Positions 8,609 to 17,168 of a stretch of DNA of 49,424 nucleotides are shown in pieces. Each line of letters begins with the position of its first letter. Position 1 is the first letter of the stretch. The notes below the pieces were generated by a model. It saw nothing but the letters and a program-made list of their open reading frames with translations, was not told where the DNA came from and did no database searches. The translations under genes were made by a program, and so were the position numbers. Origin of the DNA: a virus; the IMG/VR virus record IMGVR_UViG_3300031787_000189, positions 1 to 49,424 of that record. The stretch is one strand, 5' to 3'.

Positions 8609-8617
8609 TATTTATAA
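8609..8617 (+). promoter_or_regulatory. TATTTATAA motif, 22 bases before ATG 8631
   Basis: Exact copy at the 22-base spacing. The overlapping bases 8613-8620 also read TATAAATA, the T4 late core in the forward direction, so here either orientation of motif could be used. Confidence 0.6.
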
Positions 8618-8630
8618 ATAAAACATAACA

Positions 8631-9953
8631 ATGGCATTAACATATAGAGGACAACTTGATCGCCCCTTAACCGCTGAAGAAATTGATGGTAATTTCGCGT
8701 ATTTTACAGGCTCACATGGTATAACAGGATCTATAGGAATTTCAGGTAGTATTATACCTGCGGTTGGAGTAGGTGAAACTACTTCATCTTTTTCTTTAGG
8801 TTCACCAACAGCCGCTTGGAAAGATATTTATGTATCTGAAGGATCCATTAAATTTGTAAAATCAGGATCAGAAGAAGTAGTACTTTCAGCTAAAGATGGT
8901 GGTATCCAAGTTAACGGTGGTCCCACCATATCAGCAGATGGTATTAATGGACAATTCTTTACTTCTAAAAGTTTAGATACTAATATTACAGTTAAAGACA
9001 GTAATAACAGTCTATTAATGGGTCCAATTGATGTTGAAGAAGATAAAGAAATTGTTGTTGAAGAAGATTCTGATTTAACAATTTTTGGAGATATTGAAGT
9101 TACAGATGTAGCTAATGCTGAAAATTCTGTATTTGCTATTAGTGCTTCATACTCTAGTGAAGCTATTAGTGCCTCTTACGCATCAAGTGCTTCATATGCT
9201 GATAATACTACTAGTTCTTCATATGCTTTAACAGCTAGTTATGCTTTAAACGCTACAGCAACTTCAACTTTCCCATATTCAGGTAGTGCTGTTATAACAG
9301 GATCATTAATTGTAAATGATGGTGCTAGAAATATTGTAGATACATCAAACTATAGTTTATATGATAGTAATAATAGGATATCTTTAAATTGGGATGAAAG
9401 AAGAATTTATAGTAGTGATGAAGCTAAATCAGTAGCAGCAGAAGATAGAATTCTTCATGATTCTAATAATGCTACATCAGTTGATTGGGAAAATAGAACA
9501 TTGAATTATTCTAATGAAAATGCAGCTATTGACTACAGTAACACAGCATCACTTACTCTAACAAATGCTAGCACTTTTGGATCTATTCTTATTACAAGTA
9601 GCTTAGTGAACATAGATGCTTCTAATTCATTTAGAATAAGAACTTCAAATGCTACTAATATTACTGGATCTATCTCAGCTGGAGGTTCAACTTTAACTAT
9701 AGGAAAATATAGTACATTTGAAACTGATCCCGCTGGTGGTTTAACTTTAAAATCCCAAGATGTAACTATAACAGGATCAATAACCTTAAACTCAAATAGA
9801 GGCTTATATAGTTTTACATCAGCTAGTGATCTTAATACAGGCTCAGTTCCAGGTGGTAACCCTGGCACATTAGTAGCATTCTCCCAAAATGGAGCTAACT
9901 TCTTTATATATGTGTTTATAGGAGGTGCTTGGAGATCTGCTTCACTTTCTTAA
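8631..9953 (+). CDS. Tail fibre-like protein with SASYA repeats
   Basis: A 440-residue, Ser/Thr/Ala-rich, low-Cys protein expected to form a trimeric beta fibre. The N-terminus MALTYRGQLDRPLTAEEIDG resembles attachment domains of other phage fibres. Short S-A-S-Y-A repeats lie at about 165-205. A module with LNWDERRIY and VDWENRTLNY (about 245-300) is also present in the fibres at 17169 and 29231. The C-terminus FFIYVFIGGAWRSASLS is a tip or cap shared with the fibres at 9982 and 29231. First member of the fibre locus, with a promoter motif immediately upstream. Host receptor unknown. Confidence 0.78.
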   Translation: MALTYRGQLDRPLTAEEIDGNFAYFTGSHGITGSIGISGSIIPAVGVGETTSSFSLGSPTAAWKDIYVSEGSIKFVKSGSEEVVLSAKDGGIQVNGGPTISADGINGQFFTSKSLDTNITVKDSNNSLLMGPIDVEEDKEIVVEEDSDLTIFGDIEVTDVANAENSVFAISASYSSEAISASYASSASYADNTTSSSYALTASYALNATATSTFPYSGSAVITGSLIVNDGARNIVDTSNYSLYDSNNRISLNWDERRIYSSDEAKSVAAEDRILHDSNNATSVDWENRTLNYSNENAAIDYSNTASLTLTNASTFGSILITSSLVNIDASNSFRIRTSNATNITGSISAGGSTLTIGKYSTFETDPAGGLTLKSQDVTITGSITLNSNRGLYSFTSASDLNTGSVPGGNPGTLVAFSQNGANFFIYVFIGGAWRSASLS

Positions 9954-9981
9954 TAATAAAAAATATAATAATAAAAATACA

Positions 9982-10092
9982 ATGAGTAGAGTAAGAGTAA
10001 ATACTATAAACCCATTTTCGGGACAAAATATAACACTTGGAGGCCACGCTATTCCTTCAGGTAGTGATAAAACATTAGGATCAGAAAACAAT
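9982..10092 (+). repeat. Direct repeat shared with 11030-11140
   Basis: Bases 9982-10028 are identical to 11030-11076 (47 bases), and 10057-10092 are identical to 11105-11140 (36 bases). They encode the N-terminal attachment domains of two adjacent fibre genes and give a 1048-base-spaced homology able to support recombination. Confidence 0.85.
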
Positions 10093-10995
10093 CCTTGGAG
10101 TGGACTATACATTTCAGGAGAAACTATATATTTCTTAGCTTCTCCAACTTCAAGTTTTAGTGGTTCATTAATGTTGGCCCAAATAAAAGCAGGAGGTGAA
10201 TCAACTGTTGGAAGTTTTGGTGGAGACATTATTCCAAGAGGTCAAATCTTTATAGAAGACACCCTTCCAAATTTAAGAGGATCATTTAGTGTTGGTAGAC
10301 AGAACCAAGCTTTAGGAACAGCTTCTTTAGCTAATGGTCGCCGTAATACAGCTTCAGGTCAATTTTCTCACGCTGAAGGAAGTGGATCCATAGCCTCAGG
10401 TGTTGCTTCCCATACTGAAGGATTTTTAACAACCGCTTTAGGTAATTATTCTCATGCTGAAGGAAGATCCACAACAGCCTTAGGTCAATATTCTCACACT
10501 GAAGGTTTAAGTACTTTAGCTTTTGGTCAATATTCTCACGCTGAAGGTGATGACACATATGCTTTAGGTTCATATTCTCACGCTGAAGGTCAATTTACAA
10601 CTGCCAGTGGAGTAGCATCTCATGCTGGAGGTTACAGCACTATAACTATAGGTAATTATTCAACCACTACAGGATATTTTACAACAGCTTCTGGTGTTGG
10701 ATCTTATGCTGGAGGTAGAAATACTAAAGCTTTAGGTGATTACCAAACAGTAGTAGGTGAATATAATACTAATGGTGACACAACAAGTCATTTTATTGTA
10801 GGAGGTGGAACAAGTACTGGATCTCTTAAAGATGCTTTTAAAGTAACTCATAGTTCATCTATAGTAGTAGCTACTCAAACTGCTGCCCCATCATGGACTG
10901 GTACTGAAGGTGAAATGGTTCCTTTTGTAAGCGGTAGTGTATATCGTTTATACGCTTGGCTTGGTGGTGCTTGGAGATCATCTTCATTTGCTTAA
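9982..10995 (+). CDS. Tail fibre with YadA-head-type SHAEG repeats
   Basis: The ATG at 9982 is chosen over an upstream ATG at 9925 because the neighbouring paralogue at 11030 begins with the same MSRVRVNTINPFSGQN. The 337-residue product has a conserved N-terminal attachment domain, then about nine 14-residue repeats of the form xxTxAxGxYSHAEG, known from the heads of trimeric autotransporter adhesins (YadA/Hep_Hag type left-handed beta rolls). The repeats degrade to SHAGG, STTTG and SYAGG near the end. They are capped by YQTVVGEYN and a C-terminal domain ending YAWLGGAWRSSSFA. Probably a trimeric, elongated receptor-binding fibre. Confidence 0.82.
   Translation: MSRVRVNTINPFSGQNITLGGHAIPSGSDKTLGSENNPWSGLYISGETIYFLASPTSSFSGSLMLAQIKAGGESTVGSFGGDIIPRGQIFIEDTLPNLRGSFSVGRQNQALGTASLANGRRNTASGQFSHAEGSGSIASGVASHTEGFLTTALGNYSHAEGRSTTALGQYSHTEGLSTLAFGQYSHAEGDDTYALGSYSHAEGQFTTASGVASHAGGYSTITIGNYSTTTGYFTTASGVGSYAGGRNTKALGDYQTVVGEYNTNGDTTSHFIVGGGTSTGSLKDAFKVTHSSSIVVATQTAAPSWTGTEGEMVPFVSGSVYRLYAWLGGAWRSSSFA
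10344..10740 (+). repeat. 42-bp coding repeats (SHAEG), about nine units
   Basis: In-frame tandem repeats of about 42 bases with the recurring core TATTCTCACGCTGAAGG. Later units diverge (SHAGG, STTTG, SYAGG). Boundaries are approximate. Confidence 0.85.
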
Positions 10996-11029
10996 TAATA
11001 AAAATAATAAAAAACAAAACATAAACATA

Positions 11030-12358
11030 ATGAGTAGAGTAAGAGTAAATACTATAAACCCATTTTCGGGACAAAACCTAACCTTTGGAGGAAATGCTAT
11101 CCCCTCAGGTAGTGATAAAACATTAGGATCAGAAAACAATGCTTGGGGCGAATTGTATGTCTCAACAGGATCCGTGAACTTTGTAGGATCTAGTTTCACA
11201 ACTGTAGCCTCTATAAAAGCAGGGGGTGAGACAGGTGTCAATGCTGCTATCCCATCTGGCCAAGTATTTATAGATACTGTTGGTACAACACCAGGCAGCA
11301 CATTGCGAGGTTCTTTCAGTATAGGTAGAGCCAATAGAGCTTTAGGAACTGCTTCTTTAGCTGTTGGTCTACAAAATACAGCTTCAGGTAATTATTCATT
11401 AGCTCAAGGTATAAATACTAAAGCTTTAGGTGCTAATTCTCACGCTGAAGGTAATTTTACATTAGCAACTAATACAGGTGCTCACGCTGAAGGAAACTAC
11501 ACTACAGCCTCAGGTTATGCTTCACACGCTGAAGGTAGTAATACTGTTGCTTCAGGAACAAATTCTCATGCTGAAGGAAGTAATACAATAGCTTCTAATG
11601 TTAATGCTCACGCTGAAGGTAATTATACAATAGCATTTGGTTATGCTTCACATGCCGAAGGTGACCAAACATTAGCAGGTGGTGAATGGTCACATGCTGA
11701 AGGTCAAGCCACTACAGCTTCAGGTAATTATTCTCATGCTGAAGGTACTACTACTAAAGCTTTAGGTCAATCTTCTCATGCTGAAGGTAATGGAGCAGTA
11801 GCTTCAGGTAATTATTCTCATGCTGAAGGAAATAGTTTAGCTTCAGGTAATGCTTCTCATGCTGAAGGTCAATTCACTACAGCTTCAGGTTATTTTGCTC
11901 ACTCAGAAGGTTATTATACCCTAGCTTCAGGCCAATACTCTCACGCTGAAGGTCAAGCCACTACAGCTTCAGGTACTAATTCTCACGCTGAAGGTCAATT
12001 AACTATAGCTTCAGGTCCATATTCTCACGCTGAAGGATATGCTACTAAAGCTTTAGGTCAATCTTCTCATGCTGAAGGAAATGCTACTATAGCATCAGGG
12101 TCATTCCAAACTGTAGTAGGTCAATATAATGCTCATAATAACACTACTTCAGTATTTGTTGTAGGAGCTGGAACTGGTGATGGAGCTAGAAAAGACGGAT
12201 TCTCAGTAGAATTAGATGGCGGAGTTGCCCATATTGTCCTACCAACAAATACTTTCAACCCATCTAATCCAAAAACAGGATCTATGTACTTCAATCTAAG
12301 TACAAATATGATAAATATTTATAATGGTACAACTTGGAGAACAGCTTCATTTGGTTAA
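11030..12358 (+). CDS. Tail fibre with 16 SHAEG repeats
   Basis: The start ATG 11030 gives MSRVRVNTINPFSGQN, matching the preceding paralogue; the upstream ATG 10937 would overlap that gene by 59 bases. The 442-residue protein has the shared N-terminal domain (1-45), a SLRGSFSIGRANRALGTASL linker, one SLAQG unit, and 16 SHAEG-type units (variants AHAEG and AHSEG). One unit, NSLASGNASHAEG, has 13 instead of 14 residues. The repeats end at FQTVVGQYN. The C-terminus NPKTGSMYFNLSTNMINIYN-GTTWRTASFG differs from the paralogue's tip, so the two share the stem attachment but not the end. A strong terminator follows. Confidence 0.83.
   Translation: MSRVRVNTINPFSGQNLTFGGNAIPSGSDKTLGSENNAWGELYVSTGSVNFVGSSFTTVASIKAGGETGVNAAIPSGQVFIDTVGTTPGSTLRGSFSIGRANRALGTASLAVGLQNTASGNYSLAQGINTKALGANSHAEGNFTLATNTGAHAEGNYTTASGYASHAEGSNTVASGTNSHAEGSNTIASNVNAHAEGNYTIAFGYASHAEGDQTLAGGEWSHAEGQATTASGNYSHAEGTTTKALGQSSHAEGNGAVASGNYSHAEGNSLASGNASHAEGQFTTASGYFAHSEGYYTLASGQYSHAEGQATTASGTNSHAEGQLTIASGPYSHAEGYATKALGQSSHAEGNATIASGSFQTVVGQYNAHNNTTSVFVVGAGTGDGARKDGFSVELDGGVAHIVLPTNTFNPSNPKTGSMYFNLSTNMINIYNGTTWRTASFG
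11375..12100 (+). repeat. 42-bp coding repeats (SHAEG), 16 units plus one variant
   Basis: Tandem in-frame units, one of 39 bases. Some sub-blocks recur nearly identically (for example CAAGCCACTACAGCTTCAGG occurs twice), pointing to duplication within the array. Boundaries approximate. Confidence 0.87.
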
Positions 12359-12382
12359 AAATTAAAAATAAATATAACAATA

Positions 12383-12410
12383 AGAAGACCCAACTTAGGG
12401 TCTTCTGTTT
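12383..12410 (+). terminator. Intrinsic terminator after the paralogous fibre pair
   Basis: Perfect 9-bp stem AGAAGACCC / GGGTCTTCT with a 6-base loop (12383-12406), followed by GTTTTCTC. Confidence 0.82.
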
Positions 12411-12418
12411 TCTCTTAA

Positions 12419-12427
12419 TATTTATAA
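12419..12427 (+). promoter_or_regulatory. TATTTATAA motif, 22 bases before ATG 12441
   Basis: Exact motif at 22-base spacing directly after the terminator, so it is the natural promoter candidate for the neck genes. Confidence 0.62.
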
Positions 12428-12440
12428 ACAAACTCTATTC

Positions 12441-13604
12441 ATGGCTAATATTCCTATTTATCCTGGTAGTTCATCATTTTCTCCTGGTTTAACCCCATTT
12501 GGATTTTATGATTTTGATTTTCAATTTCAAGAAGACGCTGATAGACTAGTCACATATTGTGCTAGAAGATTAGGATATCCTTTAACAGATATTGAATTAC
12601 AGGATTTAAACTTTTACGCTGCTTTTGAAGATGCTATCACTACTTATGGTAATGAGATATATTCATTTCAAATAAGAGATAATTATTTGTCTTTAGAAGG
12701 AGCATCTACTTTAACAAGTGTTAATGATGCTATTATTACTCCTAATATGGGAACAATAATTAAGCTATCACAACAGTACGCTGCTGAAGCAGGAGCAGGA
12801 GGTAATATAACCTATTACAGTGGGGCATTAGCTTTAACACCAGGTAAACAAACTTACAATTTAAAAGAATGGGCTATAAGCCAAAGTATATCAGGTGGAA
12901 TAGAAATTAAAACTGTATTTTATCAAGATCTACCCGCTATAAACCAAATGTATGCTCCGTTTGGAGGCTTTGCGGGATTAGGTGGTTTACCCGCAGCAGG
13001 TATCTATGGTGGCATGTATGGTGGAGGATATGGAGGTGGTTATTTAATGATGCCTGTAGCATATGATGCTGGGGTAATTCAAGGATTAGAATTAAGTAAT
13101 CAAATTCGTCTATCAAACTACACATTTGAAATCATAAATAACAACATAAAAATATTTCCTATACCAACAGATAATGATGTTAGACAAGGATTTTTATGGT
13201 TTGAATACATTAAAATAGAAGATAGATATGCTGACAGTATTACCCAAACAGGTGGTGATAAAGTAACAAATGTATCAAATGCTCCATACGGCTACCCAGT
13301 TTACTCTCAAATAAATGCTGTTGGTAAGTCATGGATATTTGATTACGCCTTAGCACTTTGTAAAGAAATGTTAGGGTATGTTCGAGGTAAATACGGAACT
13401 ATTCCTATACCAGGCCGAGAAGTAACTTTAAACCAAGCCGACCTCTTATCAGCTGCTACAGCTGAAAAATTAGCTTTAGTTGAAAGATTAAGAGTATACT
13501 TAGATGAGACTTCTAAAAAATCATTACTTGAAAGAAGAGCTCAAGAAAGTGACTTTAGAAGACAAGAAATCAATAATGTACCAATGGTAATATACATAGG
13601 ATAA
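12441..13604 (+). CDS. 13: Neck protein, gp13-like
   Basis: Head completion/neck component that joins portal and tail. The 387-residue sequence starts with a Gly/Pro-rich leader, then a helical region FEDAITTYGNEIYSF (about 60-75), a beta region with the family-like segment 'IKTVFYQDLPAINQMYAPFGG', a Gly/Tyr-rich loop (about 170-205), and a helical C-terminus including 'KEMLGYVRGKYGTIPIPG' and a YLDETSKKSLLERRAQ segment. I assign gp13 from these recalled family segments and from position: it overlaps the gp14-like gene (TAATG) and is followed by the gp15-like gene. T4 gp13 is 309 residues, so this version carries insertions such as the Gly-rich loop. Confidence 0.65.
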   Translation: MANIPIYPGSSSFSPGLTPFGFYDFDFQFQEDADRLVTYCARRLGYPLTDIELQDLNFYAAFEDAITTYGNEIYSFQIRDNYLSLEGASTLTSVNDAIITPNMGTIIKLSQQYAAEAGAGGNITYYSGALALTPGKQTYNLKEWAISQSISGGIEIKTVFYQDLPAINQMYAPFGGFAGLGGLPAAGIYGGMYGGGYGGGYLMMPVAYDAGVIQGLELSNQIRLSNYTFEIINNNIKIFPIPTDNDVRQGFLWFEYIKIEDRYADSITQTGGDKVTNVSNAPYGYPVYSQINAVGKSWIFDYALALCKEMLGYVRGKYGTIPIPGREVTLNQADLLSAATAEKLALVERLRVYLDETSKKSLLERRAQESDFRRQEINNVPMVIYIG

Positions 13605-14113
13605 TGGCACTATTTGGAGGCAGTAGAGATGTGAGTATATTCAGGCATGTCAACCGAGAGTTGCTAGGGAATGTTATTACTCAACAATGTGCTTTATATA
13701 AATTTTCCTTAGAAGAAACTACTGTCAACATGTATGGTGAAGCCTCTGGAGGTAAATTTTTACAAGGACCGTATCTGTTTAATTCTTTAATTACAGTTGA
13801 TGACAATACATCTCCTGTAAGTGAATTAGGTGTTGACTTTAATTGGGGTATAACAGTAGCATTTTTAAGAGATGATTTAGTAGCAGCTGATGTCCATCCT
13901 GAAGTAGGAGACATAATTCTATATCAAGAAAGCTATTTTGAAGTAGACAATACTAATGAAACCCAATATTTTGTAGGTAAAAACCCTGACTTCCCATATG
14001 AATCTAACCCTTTAAATCCTGGGTTAGACAATTTTGGTTATAATGTAAGTGTCATCTGCTCAGCCCATTATACACCTGCAGATAAATTTAATATAATCAA
14101 ACAAAGATTATGA
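13604..14113 (+). CDS. 14: Neck protein, gp14-like
   Basis: A 169-residue protein whose middle, 'PEVGDIILYQESYFEVDNTN' followed by ETQYFVGKNPDF, parallels the gp14 segment in which a GDLIYFP strand is followed by a FEI strand and a YQLG motif. The N-terminus has YKFSLEETTVNMYGEASGGK. It is shorter than T4 gp14 (256). It overlaps the gp13-like gene by one base (TAATG) and the gp15-like gene by four (ATGA), so the three neck genes are translationally coupled. Probable role: part of the neck ring between head and tail. The fit is moderate and rests on pattern and synteny. Confidence 0.62.
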   Translation: MALFGGSRDVSIFRHVNRELLGNVITQQCALYKFSLEETTVNMYGEASGGKFLQGPYLFNSLITVDDNTSPVSELGVDFNWGITVAFLRDDLVAADVHPEVGDIILYQESYFEVDNTNETQYFVGKNPDFPYESNPLNPGLDNFGYNVSVICSAHYTPADKFNIIKQRL

Positions 14114-15375
14114 TAAATAAAAGAAAACCTACACCTAAAACTCAAAAAGAGATTTTATTATCTCAACAAGAGCCATACATACCACCAGCTGGTGCCCCTG
14201 GTTTTTCTCCTAGAGGAAATCCTAATGATTTTGGTAATCCTAGTAGAGCAGATCAAACTTCTTTTAGAGACGATCCAACTAAACCATACTCCATTGGTAT
14301 ACAAGATATAGATGAAGCAGTAATGTATTATATCCAGAATGATATTCAACCTTTTGTAATACAAAATGAAGAAAGATTACCTGTACCTTTAGTTTATGGC
14401 TCACCTGAAAAATGGAAATCATTTCAAAAAGATGGTTATTATAGAGATCTAAATGGTCGCATAATGGCTCCTTTAATGATGATTAAAAGAAACACTATTG
14501 ATAAAATTAGATCTATAAATAACAAATTAGATGCTAATAATCCTCATAATGTAGCTGTTATAGGTCAGAGATACAGTAAAAAAAATGAGTATAGTAAATT
14601 TAATATTCTAAATGATATTAAACCAAACAAAACATACTATACTACAGTAGTTCCAGATCATTTATCTATAACTTATGATTGTGTTTTATTTACCTACTAT
14701 AACGATCAGCTAGCAAAATTAATTGAAATGATGGAGTATGCCTCTGATTCATATTGGGGTAATCCTGAACGTTTCCAATTTAAAGTGAACATTAATTCAT
14801 TCTCAACTGTATCTGAACTATCAGATAATGCTGAACGTATAGTAAGAGCTACTTTTACCCTTAATTTATTTGGATATATAATACCTGATATACCTCAAAG
14901 AGATTTAAATGCTGTTCGCAAATTTTCAGAAACAACCAAAGTAAGTTTTGGTTTAGAAACAACTAGTGGTGATCTTGAAGATTTTGTTATTAACACTCGC
15001 CAAACCTCAAAACAAGGTACAGGAATAGCAAATGTATTTGATTCTCAAAATATTGTAAATAATACAACTATTATAGCAGGTGATATAGGAATAATATCTG
15101 AATACTTGAGTGCTAATAAACAAGTTGCAGGTACATATGTTAATTCAACTACTATAACCTTCCCACATCAATGGTTAGTAGCTCCAACCCCACTACAACC
15201 TACAAACTCAAGCCAATTTATGTTTTTTGTAAATGGCCAACTAATAGAACCTTCAGCTATAACTTCATTTACTGAAGGATTCAATATAAGTACTTTAGTT
15301 ATTAACCCTACTGCTTTAGGATTTAGTTTTATCTCAACTGATGAAATAACAGGAATAGGAAAATTTAGTGTATAA
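14110..15375 (+). CDS. 15: Tail sheath terminator/stabiliser, gp15-like
   Basis: In T4, gp15 caps the sheath and tube and connects to the neck. The 421-residue sequence has a Pro-rich N-terminal arm (1-60), then the core: VPLVYGSPEKWKSFQKDG (about 97-114), 'PDHLSITYDCVLFTYYNDQL', 'EYASDSYWGNPERFQFKVNI' and 'ATFTLNLFGYIIPD'. T4 gp15 has the same order: a VPITYAS strand, a YELSIFTRY strand, and a final LTFEVNGWMYP strand. The last ~130 residues are a beta-rich extension absent from T4 gp15 (272 residues) that leads into the fibre locus. Overlaps: ATGA with the gp14-like gene and TAATG with the next gene. Confidence 0.72.
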   Translation: MINKRKPTPKTQKEILLSQQEPYIPPAGAPGFSPRGNPNDFGNPSRADQTSFRDDPTKPYSIGIQDIDEAVMYYIQNDIQPFVIQNEERLPVPLVYGSPEKWKSFQKDGYYRDLNGRIMAPLMMIKRNTIDKIRSINNKLDANNPHNVAVIGQRYSKKNEYSKFNILNDIKPNKTYYTTVVPDHLSITYDCVLFTYYNDQLAKLIEMMEYASDSYWGNPERFQFKVNINSFSTVSELSDNAERIVRATFTLNLFGYIIPDIPQRDLNAVRKFSETTKVSFGLETTSGDLEDFVINTRQTSKQGTGIANVFDSQNIVNNTTIIAGDIGIISEYLSANKQVAGTYVNSTTITFPHQWLVAPTPLQPTNSSQFMFFVNGQLIEPSAITSFTEGFNISTLVINPTALGFSFISTDEITGIGKFSV

Positions 15376-15782
15376 TGAGTATAATTAGAAAAGAACAATT
15401 AGCTGGATCATTTGCTACCCTAGGTTCAAACGCCTTCATAGGTAATCAAACAATAACTGGTTCTGTTTTTTCTACAGGTAGTCTTTGGAATATAACAACT
15501 ACTGAATTTCAAGTTGTTAGTAATCCTGCTTATTTTACTAATGATTTCTTTTTATTAAAGAATCAATTTAATGAATTTAAAATAGGAACTACAAACAATG
15601 ATGTTGGTTTTACACTATCATCTTCTGTTGTTTCACCATTTATAATAAATAACATAAACAAAAATATACTTACTCTTACTAATAGTGGAGCATTATATCT
15701 TACAACACAATCATCATTTCCTACCTCACCTCCAATTGGTGGATTAGCTTTTTCAGGAAGTGATTTCTTTGTATCACTATAA
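15375..15782 (+). CDS. Small fibre-module protein
   Basis: A 135-residue beta-rich protein beginning MSIIRKEQLAGSFATLGSNA. Residues 19-36 (NAFIGNQTITGSVFSTGS) match modules in the large fibre at 19424, which has FIGNQTVTGSLFTTGS and FIGNQTITGSL, so it belongs to the same fibre repertoire. The C-terminus PIGGLAFSGSDFFVSL resembles a short fibre tip. It starts within the stop of the gp15-like gene (TAATG), tying it to the neck operon. It may be a minor fibre, a collar appendage, or a cut-down fibre. Function not established. Confidence 0.6.
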   Translation: MSIIRKEQLAGSFATLGSNAFIGNQTITGSVFSTGSLWNITTTEFQVVSNPAYFTNDFFLLKNQFNEFKIGTTNNDVGFTLSSSVVSPFIINNINKNILTLTNSGALYLTTQSSFPTSPPIGGLAFSGSDFFVSL

Positions 15783-15791
15783 TATTTATAA
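15783..15791 (+). promoter_or_regulatory. TATTTATAA motif, 37 bases before ATG 15820
   Basis: Exact motif, beginning at the stop codon of the previous gene, at a longer spacing than most. Confidence 0.5.
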
Positions 15792-15819
15792 ACAAACATT
15801 TAAAATAAAAACATAACAG

Positions 15820-16890
15820 ATGGCATCTTGGAAAAAAGTCTTAGTCTCCGGTTCAGCAGGTGAATTTTCTACTGTGACCGCTAGTATTGGCTTAACAGTA
15901 GGTACTAACCAAACTATTAGTACTACACAAGCAATTTTAACAGGTTCATTTACTGGATCATTTAGAGGTGATGGATCAGGATTAACTGGAGTATCAGCAG
16001 ATTTCCCAATTACTTCTACTCCTGGTTTAACAAACACTGATAAAATATTTGTTAATACTGGATCAAGTGGTTATATTACATACGGTGATTTATTAACAGA
16101 TTTAGCAGGTACTAATTTAACAGTAGAAGGAGGTGCTACCCCAGACTCATTAACATTAGCCTCAGATATTAGCGGAATAAACAGTATTGCTGTTGCTGCT
16201 ACAGTTACAGCTAATGGTAGCCCAATTGGTTTTATTGGTAATATAACAGGTTCAAACGTTATAGGTACAGTTGAATCATCATCATATGCTTTATCTTCTT
16301 CATTTAGTACAACTGCTTCTTACGCTCTAAATGCTGGTGGAGGAATATTAAACATTTCAGGATCTGATGGCAACAATACTTCTATTAATTTAAGTACTGA
16401 AGCTTTAATTGTAAGCGGCACAGCAAATCAAATCTCAGTTACTGTTAATAATGCTAATAATTTATTAACAATTGGTTTACCAAACAATGTAACTATACCA
16501 GGAAATTTAAGTGTATCAGGTACTACAACCACAGTAAGCGCTAGTAGCCTCTTAGTAACAGATAAATTTATTGTATTATCATCAGGATCTGCTGCTAAAA
16601 ATGATGGTGGTCTTATTATTCAAAGTTCAACTTCACCTGCTAACACAGGATCAGGATATGGTTTTATTTTAGATGGAACACCTGATGCTCCTAGATGGGG
16701 TGTTACTTCATCACTTAGCCCAACAGCTACTAACGCTACTACACCTGATGAATACATGGTGACAGCTAAAACAGTTGCGGGAACATATACCGCTGGTTCA
16801 ACAGCTCCAACATATGGTGGTGCTAACGCTGCTGGTAATGGTAACATGATAATTGATGGTAATGGTGATATTTGGATTTACGTATTCTAA
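15820..16890 (+). CDS. Tail fibre-like protein, MASWKKV type
   Basis: A 356-residue Ser/Thr/Gly/Ala-rich protein. The N-terminus MASWKKVLVSGSAGEFSTVT matches the start of the fibre at 17169 (MPSWKKVITSGSNAALNSLT), a shared attachment module. It continues with FTGSFTGS-like repeats (LTGSFTGSFRGDGSGLTG, about 41-58), a 'SSSYALSSSFSTTASYALNA' stretch, an LSVSGTTTTVSASSLLVTDK segment and a C-terminal part ending GNMIIDGNGDIWIYVF. No enzymatic motif. Expected to form a trimeric fibre shaft or adhesin. A promoter motif precedes it and a short unknown gene follows. Confidence 0.75.
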   Translation: MASWKKVLVSGSAGEFSTVTASIGLTVGTNQTISTTQAILTGSFTGSFRGDGSGLTGVSADFPITSTPGLTNTDKIFVNTGSSGYITYGDLLTDLAGTNLTVEGGATPDSLTLASDISGINSIAVAATVTANGSPIGFIGNITGSNVIGTVESSSYALSSSFSTTASYALNAGGGILNISGSDGNNTSINLSTEALIVSGTANQISVTVNNANNLLTIGLPNNVTIPGNLSVSGTTTTVSASSLLVTDKFIVLSSGSAAKNDGGLIIQSSTSPANTGSGYGFILDGTPDAPRWGVTSSLSPTATNATTPDEYMVTAKTVAGTYTAGSTAPTYGGANAAGNGNMIIDGNGDIWIYVF

Positions 16891-16910
16891 TTAATATAAA
16901 AAAACAAGTT

Positions 16911-17090
16911 ATGAGTTTATTAGATATAATTAATAAAAATAAAGGTGAAGATACTACTAATAATTTAACTAAAGAAGAATTAGAATTTTTATTAGTATCC
17001 TTAAAGAAAACAACATTTACTGGAGAGCATCTTGAGATGCTCTTCAATATTGTTATAAAATTACAAAATCAATATCAAAAATATAATTAG
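16911..17090 (+). CDS. Small conserved protein, function unknown
   Basis: Starting at ATG 16911 (a TTG at 16872 would overlap the previous gene) this encodes 59 residues: a charged N-terminal half and a helix TKEELEFLLVSLKKTTFTG, followed by HLEMLFNIVIKLQNQYQKY. Short helical proteins with an 'ELEFLL...TFxGxHxE' pattern occur among marine T4-like phages in my recollection, near structural genes, without known role. It lies between two MxSWKKV-type fibre genes and might be a fibre assembly helper; that is only a suggestion from position. Confidence 0.6.
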   Translation: MSLLDIINKNKGEDTTNNLTKEELEFLLVSLKKTTFTGEHLEMLFNIVIKLQNQYQKYN

Positions 17091-17168
17091 TTATACTTTT
17101 GATTTTTTGTTGGCCCTAACGGGAAGTGGAATTAATATTTAATTACCTACCACAAAAAAGAACATATT

